From: Chloroflexota bacterium
GTDB taxonomy: Bacteria; Chloroflexota; Chloroflexia; QHBQ01; JADMIH01
Assembly (NCBI GenBank): GCA_015478675.1
Contig: JADMIH010000103.1
Coordinates: 1 to 13,913 of the forward strand
DNA: 13,913 nt
Direction of reading: 5' to 3'
Both the position numbers and the translations under genes were made by a program. The notes under the pieces were generated by a model. That model was not told the DNA's origin. It did not search any database and worked only from the letters and a program-made list of their open reading frames with translations. Shown piece by piece: positions 1 through 7,714 of this stretch; within the stretch, counting starts at the first letter, position 1; the number at the start of each line of letters is the position of its first letter.

Positions 1-67
1 GGTTGTGCTGCCGCACCGGGTATTTGGGCGTCCGGTTCGCCTTTGCAATCATTGACTTCTTAGCCAT
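1..67 (-). CDS. rpsN: 30S ribosomal protein uS14 (type Z), N-terminal part, cut by window edge
   Basis: Only the first 22 codons are present, beginning MAKKSMIAKANRTPKYPVRQ. This opening matches the short zinc-binding (type Z) form of S14, about 61 residues long, in which a CxxC pair follows the VR-x3 segment. The cysteines would lie just past the window edge, so zinc binding is inferred and not seen. S14 joins the 3' major domain of 16S rRNA in the 30S head. A GAGGAG Shine-Dalgarno lies a few bases before the ATG. The gene follows rplE after a 38-nt spacer, which is the usual L5-S14 order of the spc operon. Confidence 0.93.
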   Translation of the reverse strand, partial: MAKKSMIAKANRTPKYPVRQHN

Positions 68-105
68 TTTTTCTCCTCTTGAGCTAGGGGGTGGAAAAGA
101 GTCTG

Positions 106-804
106 CTACTGCCCCTTCTGGAAAGGCATTCCCAGCAGCTGAAGCAGGCGACGCCCTTCTTCATCATTCTGGGCTGAGGTCACAATCACGATCTCCATGC
201 CCCGTATTTTGTCTATCTTGTCGTAGTCAATCTCGGGGAAGATCAACTGCTCACGCAGGCCGAGGCTGAAGTTGCCGTGCCCATCGAACGAGCGGGCCGA
301 CACGCCTGAGAAGTCGCGCACACGAGCCATTGCCACGTTCACGAACTTGTCCAGGAAGTCGTACATGCGATTGCCGCGCAGAGTTACCATTACGCCAATC
401 GGCATCCCTGTACGCAACTTGAAGGCTGCGATAGACTTTTTGGCGCGGGTGATAACCGCCTTCTGCCCTGTTATGAGGCCGATGTCGTTGGCGGCGTTGT
501 CGAGGGCCTTGGCATTCTCACGCGCCTCGCCGCCCATGCCGATGTTGATCACGATCTTCTTGACCTGGGGCACTTGCATACGGTTGGTATAGCCAAACTC
601 GCTCTGCAAGGCGGGTACAACTTCGTCCAAGTAGCGCTGCTTGAGGCGTGAGACTCGTGGAGCCTCACCCGACACATGCCCATTCCGGCTGCCATCTGCT
701 GAGGCCTGTGCCTGAACAGTGCCCGCGCCTTGATCTTGCGGGGCAGCAGCACGGCCCTGTTTGCCACCACGACTACTTTGCTGCTTGTTATCTTGATCTG
801 CCAC
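106..804 (-). CDS. rplE: 50S ribosomal protein uL5 with N-terminal extension
   Basis: L5 binds 5S rRNA and forms part of the central protuberance and the 50S side of the intersubunit bridge. The start is GTG, chosen because AAGGAG stands about ten bases before it. The product has 232 residues against about 180 for the family. The L5 fold begins near residue 52 ([15 protein letters not shown]) and continues with the conserved [14 protein letters not shown], the Lys-rich [14 protein letters not shown] segment, and the C-terminal [14 protein letters not shown] block. Residues 1-50 are Gln/Ser/Gly/Ala-rich, carry no recognisable domain and look disordered. The strong ribosome binding site means the extension is probably translated. 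It sits between rplX (109-nt spacer) and rpsN. Confidence 0.96.
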   Translation of the reverse strand: MADQDNKQQSSRGGKQGRAAAPQDQGAGTVQAQASADGSRNGHVSGEAPRVSRLKQRYLDEVVPALQSEFGYTNRMQVPQVKKIVINIGMGGEARENAKALDNAANDIGLITGQKAVITRAKKSIAAFKLRTGMPIGVMVTLRGNRMYDFLDKFVNVAMARVRDFSGVSARSFDGHGNFSLGLREQLIFPEIDYDKIDKIRGMEIVIVTSAQNDEEGRRLLQLLGMPFQKGQ

Positions 805-913
805 TCTTTGTATTCTCCTTAGCTATACGGCTGGTCTCCCATCGGGTTTCAGCCTTGCTGCCGAGCTTCGCACCTTGTGTAAACGAGCTGGAACCCGGCC
901 CTCTATTTTATGC

Positions 914-1261
914 TTACCGCCTGCCGCCCCACTTCTCTTGCGAGGCGTCGCGGTCGAATAGCTCACCACAGTGATGGCAGAGGCGCACCTTCTGTCCGTT
1001 GGGCAGATAGGCATGCCCGATACGGGCGCCATGGTCGCAATTCGGGCAAACCACCATCACCTTACCGGCGTACATCGGAGCTTCTTGCTCGATTACCCCT
1101 GCCTGGCGCGCCCCTGAGCGGCCTTTGGTGTGCTTCTTGACTATATTCACACCTTCTATAACTATTTTGTTGTCGGCGGGGTGTACTTCGCGCACGCGCC
1201 CGCGCTTCCCTCTATCTTTGCCGGTTATCACCAGCACTGTGTCATCTTGCTTGATCTTCAT
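914..1261 (-). CDS. rplX: 50S ribosomal protein uL24, four-cysteine form
   Basis: L24 is an early assembly protein near the exit tunnel that binds 23S rRNA domain I. The 115-residue product has an N-terminal KOW motif (VLVITGKDRGKRGRV, about residues 9-23), the IEGVNIVKKH signature, and a C-terminal half with CPNC (72-75) and CHHC (95-98). These can form a zinc ribbon, which some bacterial L24 proteins keep and others have lost. The ATG at 1261 is preferred over an in-frame ATG 14 codons upstream. GGAG lies six bases before it and it gives the family's usual MKIK-type start. A 7-bp GC-rich hairpin lies just upstream (1275-1297). Confidence 0.96.
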   Translation of the reverse strand: MKIKQDDTVLVITGKDRGKRGRVREVHPADNKIVIEGVNIVKKHTKGRSGARQAGVIEQEAPMYAGKVMVVCPNCDHGARIGHAYLPNGQKVRLCHHCGELFDRDASQEKWGGRR

Positions 1262-1320
1262 TATCTTCTCCGTCGAAGGCCAGTGGCCCCGGCCTTCAAT
1301 CATAACTCGGCTCGTATCTT

Positions 1321-1689
1321 CTACAGCACTTCCGGGGCGAGCGATATGATCTTCATAAACTGCCGCTCTCGAAGCTCACGGGCTACGGGGCCGAAGATGC
1401 GTGTGCCACGCGGGGCGTTCTGCACATTGATAATAACAGCCGCATTGTCGTCAAAGCGGATGTGAGAACCATCGGGCCGCTTGTACTCTTTAGCTGTGCG
1501 TACCACTACCGCGCGCACCACTTCGCCCTTTTTTACTGTGCCGCCTGGCGTGGCGCTCTTCACTGCTGCGATGATCACATCACCCACGCCGGCGTACTGC
1601 CGCTTCGAGCCGCCCAGAACACGTATGCAGAGGATCTCTTTGGCCCCGGTATTGTCGGCTACTCGGAGCCGGCTTTCCTGCTGAATCAT
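1321..1689 (-). CDS. rplN: 50S ribosomal protein uL14
   Basis: L14 binds 23S rRNA at the subunit interface and contributes to intersubunit bridges. It is also the docking site of the silencing factor RsfS. The product is exactly 122 residues, the family norm. It starts [19 protein letters not shown] and contains the L14 signature region [15 protein letters not shown] and the C-terminal [23 protein letters not shown] block. No extension is present, in contrast to several neighbours. It lies between rpsQ (72-nt spacer upstream) and rplX (59-nt spacer downstream) in canonical spc order. Confidence 0.98.
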   Translation of the reverse strand: MIQQESRLRVADNTGAKEILCIRVLGGSKRQYAGVGDVIIAAVKSATPGGTVKKGEVVRAVVVRTAKEYKRPDGSHIRFDDNAAVIINVQNAPRGTRIFGPVARELRERQFMKIISLAPEVL

Positions 1690-1761
1690 CTTCTCTCTCC
1701 CTCTTTGGGATTCCGGATACGCACTCTTTGATTAGAGGCAAAGCTCCAAAATCCAGGCTCC

Positions 1762-2253
1762 TTATACCCGCTCTGCACGTCGTATGATTTCCACTACGCG
1801 CCAGCGCTTGCGCTTGCTCATAGGGCGGCTCTCGATTATCCGCACTGTATCGCCGATTGCGCTCCCCATCTCGTCATGGGCCATAAACTTGACCGACTGG
1901 CGGATGACCTTCTTGTATATAGGGTGCGTCTTCGACCTCTCTACCGACACGACCACTGTATTCTGCATCTTGTCAGATACCACGCGGCCAACTTCGGCGC
2001 GGCGGGTGCGAAGATACTCAGGGAGGCTGCTCTCGCTGGGGGCAGCTTTTGCAGAAACGGGTGGGGGGGCGGCCTCGGTGGTCGTTGCGGCGGCCTTCCT
2101 GGGCTTCCTGGTTCTAGCGGCGGGCGCCTTGGGGGTATCGTTGTTCCCCAGCACAGATCCAACCGCTCCGCTTACCGCTTCGCCTACCGACCCAAGCGCG
2201 CCGCCCACTGTATCGGCGAAGCCGCTTAGTAAGTTCTTATCTTCGTTTGCCAT
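1762..2253 (-). CDS. rpsQ: 30S ribosomal protein uS17 with glycine-rich N-terminal extension
   Basis: S17 is a primary 16S rRNA binder with an OB fold. The family is about 80-90 residues; this product has 163. The S17 core spans roughly residues 85-163 ([45 protein letters not shown]). Residues 8-36 form a Gly/Ala/Val stretch with a rough 11-residue repeat ([11 protein letters not shown] then [11 protein letters not shown]). Residues 39-84 are an Ala/Pro/Lys/Thr-rich linker. The ATG at 2253 is chosen because AGGAG stands about ten bases upstream, and a further 20 in-frame codons upstream have no such site. The function of the extension is unknown; it resembles glycine-zipper sequence, but that is only an impression. 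Confidence 0.95.
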   Translation of the reverse strand: MANEDKNLLSGFADTVGGALGSVGEAVSGAVGSVLGNNDTPKAPAARTRKPRKAAATTTEAAPPPVSAKAAPSESSLPEYLRTRRAEVGRVVSDKMQNTVVVSVERSKTHPIYKKVIRQSVKFMAHDEMGSAIGDTVRIIESRPMSKRKRWRVVEIIRRAERV

Positions 2254-2331
2254 GTAAGTTGTGCTCCTAAATATCGGATGTTGGCTTTCCGGGCATCGCC
2301 CAAAGTCCAGCATTCACGCCTGGTTTGCCAG

Positions 2332-2619
2332 TTATTTGTTACGCCCGAACAATGCACGCCGTCGAGGCGCCTCTTGCAGAGCTACAGGCGCGGCCTCTTG
2401 AGGCTCCAATTCTGCGCCGCCGTACATCCTCATAAGCTCACGCTCGCGCAGCGCAGTCATCAGCCTGGCGATGTCCTTCTTTACTGCTGGGATCCGCTGG
2501 TGGTTCTTAATCTTGCGCGTCGAAATCTGGAAGCGCAGATTAAACAACTCCTGGCGGCTCTCATCAAGTGAGCGCTTGATATCGGCCTCAGACATATTGC
2601 TTATCTCGTCAGTTTTCAT
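2332..2619 (-). CDS. rpmC: 50S ribosomal protein uL29 with C-terminal tail
   Basis: L29 is a small two-helix protein at the polypeptide exit of the 50S subunit, near the docking site for trigger factor and SRP. The core spans about residues 1-65, with the conserved ELFNLRFQISTRKIKNHQRI and VKKDIARLMTALRERE helices. The product has 95 residues against about 65 for the family. The extra 30 form a Glu/Ala/Pro then Arg-rich tail (QEAAPVALQEAPRRRALFGR). The ATG lies 3 nt after the rplP stop, and its GAGG Shine-Dalgarno lies inside the end of rplP, so translational coupling is likely. Confidence 0.95.
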   Translation of the reverse strand: MKTDEISNMSEADIKRSLDESRQELFNLRFQISTRKIKNHQRIPAVKKDIARLMTALRERELMRMYGGAELEPQEAAPVALQEAPRRRALFGRNK

Positions 2620-2622
2620 CGT

Positions 2623-3084
2623 TTATTCCTCACCCTCGATGGCTTCCAGCTCGGCCTCAGCCACAGCCACGCCCTCCGCGATACGCGTGACAAAGCGCGT
2701 CTTGATCGGGAGCTTATGCCCTGCCTTACGCATAGCCTCGGCAGCCACATCTTCGCGCACCCCCGATAGCTCAAAGAGCATACGGCCCGGCTTGACTACA
2801 GCCACCCAGTGATCGGGCGCGCCCTTACCCGAACCCATACGGGTTTCAGCAGGCTTGGCTGTCACACTCTTGTCGGGGAAGATGCGTATCCACACCTTAC
2901 CACCGCGCTTGATGTGCCCTGTGATGGCGCGACGAGCCGACTCGATCTGCCTGCTGTCAATCCAGGCGACCTCAAGCGCTTGCAGACCATACTCGCCAAA
3001 GGCTACGCTGTTACCGCGCTGCGCCAATCCTGCACGCCGTCCGCGGTGCTGCTTGCGATGTTTTACTCTCTTGGGCATCAACAT
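2623..3084 (-). CDS. rplP: 50S ribosomal protein uL16
   Basis: L16 sits by the A-site tRNA and is a late assembly protein needed for peptidyl-transferase activity. The 153-residue product starts [19 protein letters not shown]. It contains [12 protein letters not shown], the [26 protein letters not shown] signature region, and [12 protein letters not shown]. The first of two close ATGs is used because MLMPKR is the family start and a GAGG lies about 13 nt upstream of it. The stop of rpsC is only 5 nt upstream of this start. The C-terminal 15-20 residues are Ala/Glu-rich, slightly longer than in Escherichia coli L16. Confidence 0.97.
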   Translation of the reverse strand: MLMPKRVKHRKQHRGRRAGLAQRGNSVAFGEYGLQALEVAWIDSRQIESARRAITGHIKRGGKVWIRIFPDKSVTAKPAETRMGSGKGAPDHWVAVVKPGRMLFELSGVREDVAAEAMRKAGHKLPIKTRFVTRIAEGVAVAEAELEAIEGEE

Positions 3085-3089
3085 GGCTG

Positions 3090-4055
3090 TTACTCTGCCT
3101 CACCTTCACTGGTTGTTTCGGTAGCCGGAAGCGTCTCAGGCACGGGCGGTGCGGGCATCACGGGCGGCGCGGGCGTCTCGGCCTGGTACTGGGTGCCTGC
3201 GCCTGTCGGGTCGCTGGCCGAGGAAGCAGGAGCTATGCGCTGGGGCAGAGGAGTTGTGCTCCCCTGAGCATGAGCGCGCCCACCCCCATCCATTCGCTCA
3301 CGGCGACCACCTTCGGGGCGTGCGCCGCCACCTTCGGGCCGGTTATCGCGACGCTCACGCCGCTCGCGCTCAGGTCTCGGCTGAGCGACAGCGGCAGGGC
3401 GGTCCATCTGCAAGAGTGTGTCACCCTTGTGCTCGATCACGTCGCCCCTGTATACCCAGACCTTGACGCCGATGCGGCCATAAGTGGTGTGGGCGTGTAC
3501 CTGCCCATAATCTATGTCGGCGCGGAGGGTGTGCAGAGGCACGCGGCCTTCTCGCTCCCAGACGGAACGGGCCATTTCAGCGCCGCCGAGCCGCCCGGAG
3601 ATGCGCACTTTCACCCCTTTAGCGCCTGAGCGCATAGCGCGCATGACGGCCTGCTTGAGGGCACGTCTGTAAGAGACGCGGCGGTTCAGCTGCTCGGCGA
3701 TGCTCTCGGCAACGAGGAAGGCATCAAGCTCAGGCTGCTTTATCTCTTCAATATTGATCTTGACCTTCTTGCCTGTGGTGGTCTCCAGCTCTTTGCGGAG
3801 AAGATCAACAGCCTGGCCGCCCTTGCCGATGACGATTCCCGGCTTGGCTGTGAATAGAGATACTTCTAGCTGGTTTGCTGAGCGCTGAATCTCGATGCGG
3901 GAAAGCGAGGCACCCGTCAGGCGCTTGCCCACCAGCTGCCGGATGCGTATATCTTCGTGCAGCATCTCTGTGTAGTCGCGGTCAGCGTACCAGCGAGACT
4001 GCCAATCTTTGATTACTCCGAGTCTAAATCCTACCGGGTGGACCTTGCGTCCCAT
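3090..4055 (-). CDS. rpsC: 30S ribosomal protein uS3 with long disordered C-terminal tail
   Basis: S3 lines the mRNA entry channel and contributes to ribosomal helicase activity. The 321-residue product is about 100 longer than the usual 210-240. The type II KH domain is visible with its GKGG loop ([17 protein letters not shown], about residues 74-90). The C-terminal S3 domain follows ([18 protein letters not shown] and [12 protein letters not shown], about 147-185). From about residue 215 the sequence changes to an Arg/Gly/Pro-rich region with RPEGG-type repeats, then a Pro/Ala/Thr/Glu-rich acidic end. GGGGAGG stands five bases before the ATG and is the arm of a small hairpin in the preceding repeat element (4063-4124). 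Confidence 0.97.
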   Translation of the reverse strand: MGRKVHPVGFRLGVIKDWQSRWYADRDYTEMLHEDIRIRQLVGKRLTGASLSRIEIQRSANQLEVSLFTAKPGIVIGKGGQAVDLLRKELETTTGKKVKINIEEIKQPELDAFLVAESIAEQLNRRVSYRRALKQAVMRAMRSGAKGVKVRISGRLGGAEMARSVWEREGRVPLHTLRADIDYGQVHAHTTYGRIGVKVWVYRGDVIEHKGDTLLQMDRPAAVAQPRPERERRERRDNRPEGGGARPEGGRRERMDGGGRAHAQGSTTPLPQRIAPASSASDPTGAGTQYQAETPAPPVMPAPPVPETLPATETTSEGEAE

Positions 4056-4062
4056 TTTGCCT

Positions 4063-4124
4063 CCCCTGTTGGGGAATTATGAGTTATGAATTTATTGCTA
4101 ATTGATAACTCATAATTCATAATT
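4063..4124 (-). repeat. AATTCAT-type heptamer inverted repeat before rpsC
   Basis: This element fills the rplV-rpsC spacer. GAATTATGAGTTAT at 4074-4087 pairs perfectly with 4105-4118. Both arms are made of seven-base units (AATTATG, AGTTATG, AATTTAT; AATTGAT, AACTCAT, AATTCAT). On the left edge CCCC (4063-4066) and GGGG (4071-4074) form a small hairpin. In the transcript the GGGG of that hairpin continues as GGGGAGG, the rpsC ribosome binding site. The right end runs into the rplV stop codon. Related copies stand before rplB and rplC. Confidence 0.85.
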
Positions 4125-4461
4125 AAAGCTCCCTCTCCTCAACTACCACCGTGATGTGGCTCGTTCGCTTCAGGATCGGCGCGGCCATACCACGCGAGCG
4201 GGCACGAAAGCGCTTGAAGCTTGGGCCTTCATCGGCGTATATCCTCTTGATGAAAAGATCTTCGGGAGCCATCTGAAAGTTGTTCTCAGCATTGGCGGCT
4301 GCGCTTTTCACCACGTTCATAATTTCCTTAGATGCATGCTGCGGCATGAAACGCAGGATAGCGATTGCCTCGTCCACGCCCTTACCACGCACCGTGTCCA
4401 TAACCAGCCGCACCTTGCGGGCCGAGCGATGTATGTACTTCGATGTTGCTTTTACTTCCAT
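4123..4461 (-). CDS. rplV: 50S ribosomal protein uL22
   Basis: L22 contacts all six domains of 23S rRNA and its beta-hairpin lines the exit tunnel. The product has 112 residues, the family norm. It contains the conserved ATSKYIHRSARKVRLVMD start, the NVVKSAAANAENN helix, the hairpin tip region (DEGPSFKRFRARSRGMA), and the IlkRTSHITVVV end. The hairpin looks unaltered, with no insertion of the kind seen in macrolide resistance. The stop codon TAA is the first base triplet of the adjoining AT-rich repeat element. GAGG lies about ten bases before the ATG. Confidence 0.97.
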   Translation of the reverse strand: MEVKATSKYIHRSARKVRLVMDTVRGKGVDEAIAILRFMPQHASKEIMNVVKSAAANAENNFQMAPEDLFIKRIYADEGPSFKRFRARSRGMAAPILKRTSHITVVVEEREL

Positions 4462-4536
4462 TATCTCTAATCCTCAACAGTTACGGTTCGCAAACGCAGG
4501 GTTTCTGCAATCCGGAACCTTCCGCATTTCACGAAT

Positions 4537-4821
4537 CTACTTCAGCCGCGTGGCTCTCTCGGTGTGGTGTGCGTGGCCTTTATAGAAGCGAGTCAGGGCG
4601 AACTCTCCAAGCTTGTGGCCCACCATATTCTCGGTGACATAGACAGGGATGTGGCGGCGGCCATCATGCACGCCGAGGGTGTGGCCCACCATATCTGGCG
4701 TGATGCTGCTAGCGCGTGCCCAGGTCTTTATCAACCGTTTCTCATTCCTGGAGTTCATCCTGCGGATTCTCTCCTCCAGGTTAGCGTCCACGTACGGCCC
4801 CTTTTTCGAAGAACGAGTCAT
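4537..4821 (-). CDS. rpsS: 30S ribosomal protein uS19
   Basis: S19 lies in the head of the 30S subunit, pairs with S13 and contacts the A-site region and the central bridge. The 94-residue product has the family length. It shows [12 protein letters not shown], the [20 protein letters not shown] segment, and the S19 signature [27 protein letters not shown] stands six bases before the ATG. An 83-nt spacer separates it from rplB upstream and a 75-nt spacer from rplV downstream; neither spacer shows a clear repeat. Confidence 0.98.
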   Translation of the reverse strand: MTRSSKKGPYVDANLEERIRRMNSRNEKRLIKTWARASSITPDMVGHTLGVHDGRRHIPVYVTENMVGHKLGEFALTRFYKGHAHHTERATRLK

Positions 4822-4904
4822 TTCTACTCCCTTACTACGATCTTGCGTCCTGGAGCGGGTCAGTTGCGTCAGGTAAAAGCCTGCTCAAAGATCGCTATCC
4901 AGAG

Positions 4905-5759
4905 CTATCTGGCTCCCTTGCCGCCTGCCTGCGGGCCACGGCGACGGCCACGAATAATAAGCTTGTCTGTCCGCTTGTTATTACGAGTACGATACCCCTG
5001 AGCGGGCTTGCCCCACTTGGTTTGAGGCTGGCCGCCGCGAGGGGCGCGCCCCTCACCGCCGCCGTGAGGGTGGTCAACAGGGTTCATCGCCGCGCCGCGC
5101 ACTTCGGGCCTGCGGCCCAGCCAGCGCGAGCGCCCTGCCTTGCCTATACGAACGTTGCTATGATCAACATTGCCTACCTGCCCGATTGTTGCCTGGCAGT
5201 TGGCATGTACCATGCGCACCTCACCGGAGGGAAGGCGCACCTGGGCGTATGTCTCGTCACGGGCCATAAGCTGTGCTGAAGCGCCCGCGCTACGCACCAT
5301 TTGGCCCCCTTTGCCGAGAGACAACTCGATGTTGTGTATCTGTGTGCCGAGTGGAATACGGTGCAGCGGCAAAGCATTGCCCACACGTATCTCTGCCTGG
5401 TCGCCCGACATGACGTTGTCGCCTACCTTGAGGCCGAGTGGCGCGAGCATATAGCGCTTCTCACCATCGGCGTAGTTGACGAGGGCTATGCGAGCCGAGC
5501 GGTTGGGATCGTACTCGATAGCAGCTACCTTGCCCGGTATGTTGAACTTATCGCGCTTGAAGTCTATGATGCGATACTGCTGCTTGTGCCCACCGCCGCG
5601 GTGCCGCGTGGTGATACGGCCCGTGTTGTTGCGGCCACCTGTGCTCTTTTGAGGCACAAGCAGCGATTTCTCGGGCTTCTTTTTTGTTATCTCCTCGAAG
5701 GTGGAGACGCTCATCAATCGGCGTCCCGGCGAGGTTGGATTGTACGTCTTTACCGGCAT
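4905..5759 (-). CDS. rplB: 50S ribosomal protein uL2
   Basis: L2 binds 23S rRNA near the peptidyl-transferase centre and is required for subunit association. The 284-residue product is close to the usual 275. The N-terminal RNA-binding part has [22 protein letters not shown] (about 50-71). The conserved C-terminal signature is [16 protein letters not shown], with the functionally important histidine at residue 230. No extension or key-residue loss is seen. GGGGAAG before the ATG serves as a modest ribosome binding site and lies in the small CCCC-loop-GGGG hairpin of the preceding repeat element. Confidence 0.98.
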   Translation of the reverse strand: MPVKTYNPTSPGRRLMSVSTFEEITKKKPEKSLLVPQKSTGGRNNTGRITTRHRGGGHKQQYRIIDFKRDKFNIPGKVAAIEYDPNRSARIALVNYADGEKRYMLAPLGLKVGDNVMSGDQAEIRVGNALPLHRIPLGTQIHNIELSLGKGGQMVRSAGASAQLMARDETYAQVRLPSGEVRMVHANCQATIGQVGNVDHSNVRIGKAGRSRWLGRRPEVRGAAMNPVDHPHGGGEGRAPRGGQPQTKWGKPAQGYRTRNNKRTDKLIIRGRRRGPQAGGKGAR

Positions 5760-5766
5760 CGGTCTT

Positions 5767-5829
5767 CCCCTTTGGGGAATTATGAATTAGTAACTGTGAA
5801 TGAGGTCACAGCCAATTCGTAATTCCCGG
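5767..5829 (-). repeat. AATTCAT-type nested inverted repeat before rplB
   Basis: This element fills the rplW-rplB spacer. The outer arms GGGAATTATGAATT (5775-5788) and 5814-5827 pair with one mismatch, which would be a G-U pair in RNA. The inner arms CTGTGA (5794-5799) and TCACAG (5806-5811) pair perfectly. Seven-base units AATTATG and AATTAGT are in phase on the left, AATTCGT and AATTCCC on the right. CCCC (5767-5770), TTT, GGGG (5774-5777) form a small hairpin whose transcript GGGG ends seven bases before the rplB start. Confidence 0.83.
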
Positions 5830-6120
5830 CTACACTTGCTCAAATGCTTCTATGCGCTGGCCGGGGGCCAGAGTAACAATAGCCTTCTTCCAGCCGTTAC
5901 GATAGCCCCGAATACGGGTCTTCTCGCGGCGGCGTTTGCGGTGTACGTTCAACGTATTCACCGCCAGCACGTTCACGTCAAAGGCCTTCTCAACGGCCTC
6001 TTTGATCTGTATTTTGTTGGCTGTAGGGGCTACCTCAAAGGTGTACCGTCCCTGCGTCATCAGGTCAGTGTTGCGCTCGGTCATGACCGGGCGGCGGATT
6101 ATATCATAAAGATGCGGCAT
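5830..6120 (-). CDS. rplW: 50S ribosomal protein uL23
   Basis: L23 sits at the tunnel exit and docks trigger factor and SRP. The 96-residue product has the usual length. It shows DIIRRPVMTERNTDLM, YTFEVAPTANKIQIKEAVEKAF, and the basic NVHRKRRREKTRIRGYRNGWKKA segment that enters rRNA, followed by VTLAPGQRIEAFE. Its ATG is separated from the rplD stop by a single base, with GAGGAG in the rplD tail, so coupled translation with rplD is very likely. Confidence 0.97.
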   Translation of the reverse strand: MPHLYDIIRRPVMTERNTDLMTQGRYTFEVAPTANKIQIKEAVEKAFDVNVLAVNTLNVHRKRRREKTRIRGYRNGWKKAIVTLAPGQRIEAFEQV

Positions 6121-6121
6121 C

Positions 6122-7009
6122 TTAGCTCTCTGACTCCTCAGTTGTATCCTCAGCTATTTGGGCCACTTCAGCGGTCGGCTCAAAAGCCACACTCTCTTCG
6201 GCCACTGCGGGGCTCGCAGCGCTTTCCTCTCCCCTGGGCGACATTGTTGCTTCGGTCTGCGCCATATCCGGTGTGGACACAACGCGTGTGACCTCCGGCG
6301 TTATCCGCATCATGACAGCGCCCGCTTCCGGGCTGCTGCCGTTCGTTCCATCACCTGCAAGGGTGAGTGAGCGGCGGCCACCATGGTTGCCAAGTATGCC
6401 TGTGACTATCTCCAGGGACGCCTTCGGCATGATTACGTAATCGTACTTGAGCATGTCTACAATGCTCAATAGATGCACGCTCATCGTCTTGACCTTGTGC
6501 AGGTTCGATGCTGCCTTCTCCAGATTGGTGTGACCTACAGGTATCATTATAAGAGCGGTCTTCTCGCCGACATTCAGCTTCACAAGCGCTTCAGCCATAG
6601 CCCTGGTGCGCGGCTCGATCTCGTCAAAGCTGTCCACCACCAGCAACTGGCCGTCGGCTGCCTTGGCAGAGAGGACCCCGCGAATAGCAATGCGCCGCAT
6701 CTTGCGAGGCATATCCTGTACATAAGAGCGCGGGTGGGGGCCGAAGACTACGCCGCCATGCCTCCACTGAGGCGAGCGGGTCGAACCCTGGCGAGCGCGG
6801 CCCGTGCCTTTCTGCCGCCACGGCTTCTTGCCGCCGCCGCTCACATCAGCACGGGTCTTGGTATCATGTGTACCCTGGCGCGCATTAGCCTGCTGGCGCA
6901 AGACAGCCTGCTGTATCACCGCTATGTTAGGCGTAACGCCAAATATCGCATCGTCCAACTCTATTGTTTCGACCTCGCCCCCGGCCAGGTTATAAACTGT
7001 CGCTTGCAC
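6122..7009 (-). CDS. rplD: 50S ribosomal protein uL4 with acidic C-terminal tail
   Basis: L4 is an early 23S rRNA binder whose loop reaches the exit tunnel; in some bacteria it also represses its own S10 operon. The GTG at 7009 is chosen as start because an ideal AAGGAG stands six bases before it and it gives the family opening MQATVYNLAGGEV. An ATG five codons upstream has no ribosome binding site. The product has 295 residues against about 205. The core carries the tunnel-loop signature (GGGKKPWRQKGTGRARQGS, about 58-76) and the GGVVFGPHPR block. From about residue 208 an 88-residue Ala/Glu/Thr/Ser-rich acidic tail follows. Its stop is one base from rplW. Confidence 0.95.
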   Translation of the reverse strand: MQATVYNLAGGEVETIELDDAIFGVTPNIAVIQQAVLRQQANARQGTHDTKTRADVSGGGKKPWRQKGTGRARQGSTRSPQWRHGGVVFGPHPRSYVQDMPRKMRRIAIRGVLSAKAADGQLLVVDSFDEIEPRTRAMAEALVKLNVGEKTALIMIPVGHTNLEKAASNLHKVKTMSVHLLSIVDMLKYDYVIMPKASLEIVTGILGNHGGRRSLTLAGDGTNGSSPEAGAVMMRITPEVTRVVSTPDMAQTEATMSPRGEESAASPAVAEESVAFEPTAEVAQIAEDTTEESES

Positions 7010-7015
7010 TGTAAG

Positions 7016-7021
7016 CTCCTT
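7016..7021 (-). promoter_or_regulatory. Shine-Dalgarno AAGGAG that sets the rplD start
   Basis: On the minus strand AAGGAG is followed by CTTACA and then GTG at 7009-7007. The hexamer lies inside the first codons of the longer reading frame that would begin at ATG 7024, and no comparable site precedes that ATG. The GTG is therefore the likely true start of rplD. Confidence 0.8.
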
Positions 7022-7031
7022 CATCGCGGGC

Positions 7032-7063
7032 CAGGGGTCCGCTCATTCTGATCCCTGATCCCT
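7032..7063 (-). repeat. GATCCCT heptamer pair with inverted partner, rplC-rplD spacer
   Basis: Two tandem GATCCCT units (7050-7056 and 7057-7063) reach the rplC stop codon. CAGGGGTC at 7032-7039 pairs with GATCCCTG at 7050-7057 with one mismatch (a G-U pair in RNA), giving an 8-bp stem and a 10-nt loop. The same CAGGGGTC/GACCCCTG arms recur between rpsG and fusA and upstream of the exonuclease gene. Confidence 0.7.
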
Positions 7064-7703
7064 ACGCCTTACTCTTTTTTGCCTTGCGAAGGATCACGCT
7101 GCCGTGCGTTGGGCCGGGCACTGCTCCTTTTACCAACAGCAGGTTGCGGTCGGCATCAATTGACACGACGCGAAGGTTATGCACAGTTACTCGGTCGCTG
7201 CCCATTCGCCCCGCCATTCTTGTGCCCTTGAAGACGCGGCCTGGCGTGGAGCCGGGGCCGATAGAACCTGGGTGTCGCTGCCGGTCCGACTGGCCGTGCG
7301 TGCGCTGGCCGCCATGAAAGTTGTGGCGCTTCATGACGCCGGCGAAGCCTTTACCTTTGCTCGTGCCTATCACATCTATCAGCTCGCCCTGGGTGAAGAT
7401 CGTCACGTCAATACGCTCGCCCAGCTTCACATCCGTGCCCTCGGTATCAGAAGGAATCTCTTGTAGATGCCGCACGAGAGGAAGCCTTTTTTTGCGTAAA
7501 TGGCCGCGTTCAGAGCGCGACAGCTTGCTCTCCTCGGTTTCTGTCCAGCCGACTTGAACGCCGTTATAGCCATCGCGCCCGGTCGTTTTGATCTGGGTGA
7601 CAATGCACGGTCCCGCCTCAATAATGGTAACGCCGGTAGCAATGCCGCCCTCTTCAAATACTTGCGTCATCCCCAGCTTTCTACCCAGTAATCCCTTTAT
7701 CAT
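7062..7703 (-). CDS. rplC: 50S ribosomal protein uL3
   Basis: L3 initiates 23S rRNA assembly and its central finger approaches the peptidyl-transferase centre. The 213-residue product has the normal length. It shows MIKGLLGRKLGMTQVFEEGG, GTSKGKGFAGVMKRHNFHGG, and the PGSIGPGSTPGRVFKGTRMA finger, then GSDRVTVHNLRVV. The position that is a methylated glutamine in E. coli L3 is serine here (GPGSTPG), as in many bacteria without that modification. The weak AAGGGG before the ATG belongs to the CCCC-loop-GGGG hairpin of the preceding repeat element. Confidence 0.97.
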   Translation of the reverse strand: MIKGLLGRKLGMTQVFEEGGIATGVTIIEAGPCIVTQIKTTGRDGYNGVQVGWTETEESKLSRSERGHLRKKRLPLVRHLQEIPSDTEGTDVKLGERIDVTIFTQGELIDVIGTSKGKGFAGVMKRHNFHGGQRTHGQSDRQRHPGSIGPGSTPGRVFKGTRMAGRMGSDRVTVHNLRVVSIDADRNLLLVKGAVPGPTHGSVILRKAKKSKA

Positions 7704-7714
7704 CTCGGCACTTA

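Noticed and set aside
1262..1303. Fourteen extra in-frame codons before rplX
   Set aside because: The inner ATG has GGAG at good spacing and gives the usual L24 N-terminus.
2254..2313. Twenty extra in-frame codons before rpsQ
   Set aside because: No ribosome binding site precedes the upstream ATG, while AGGAG precedes the ATG at 2253.
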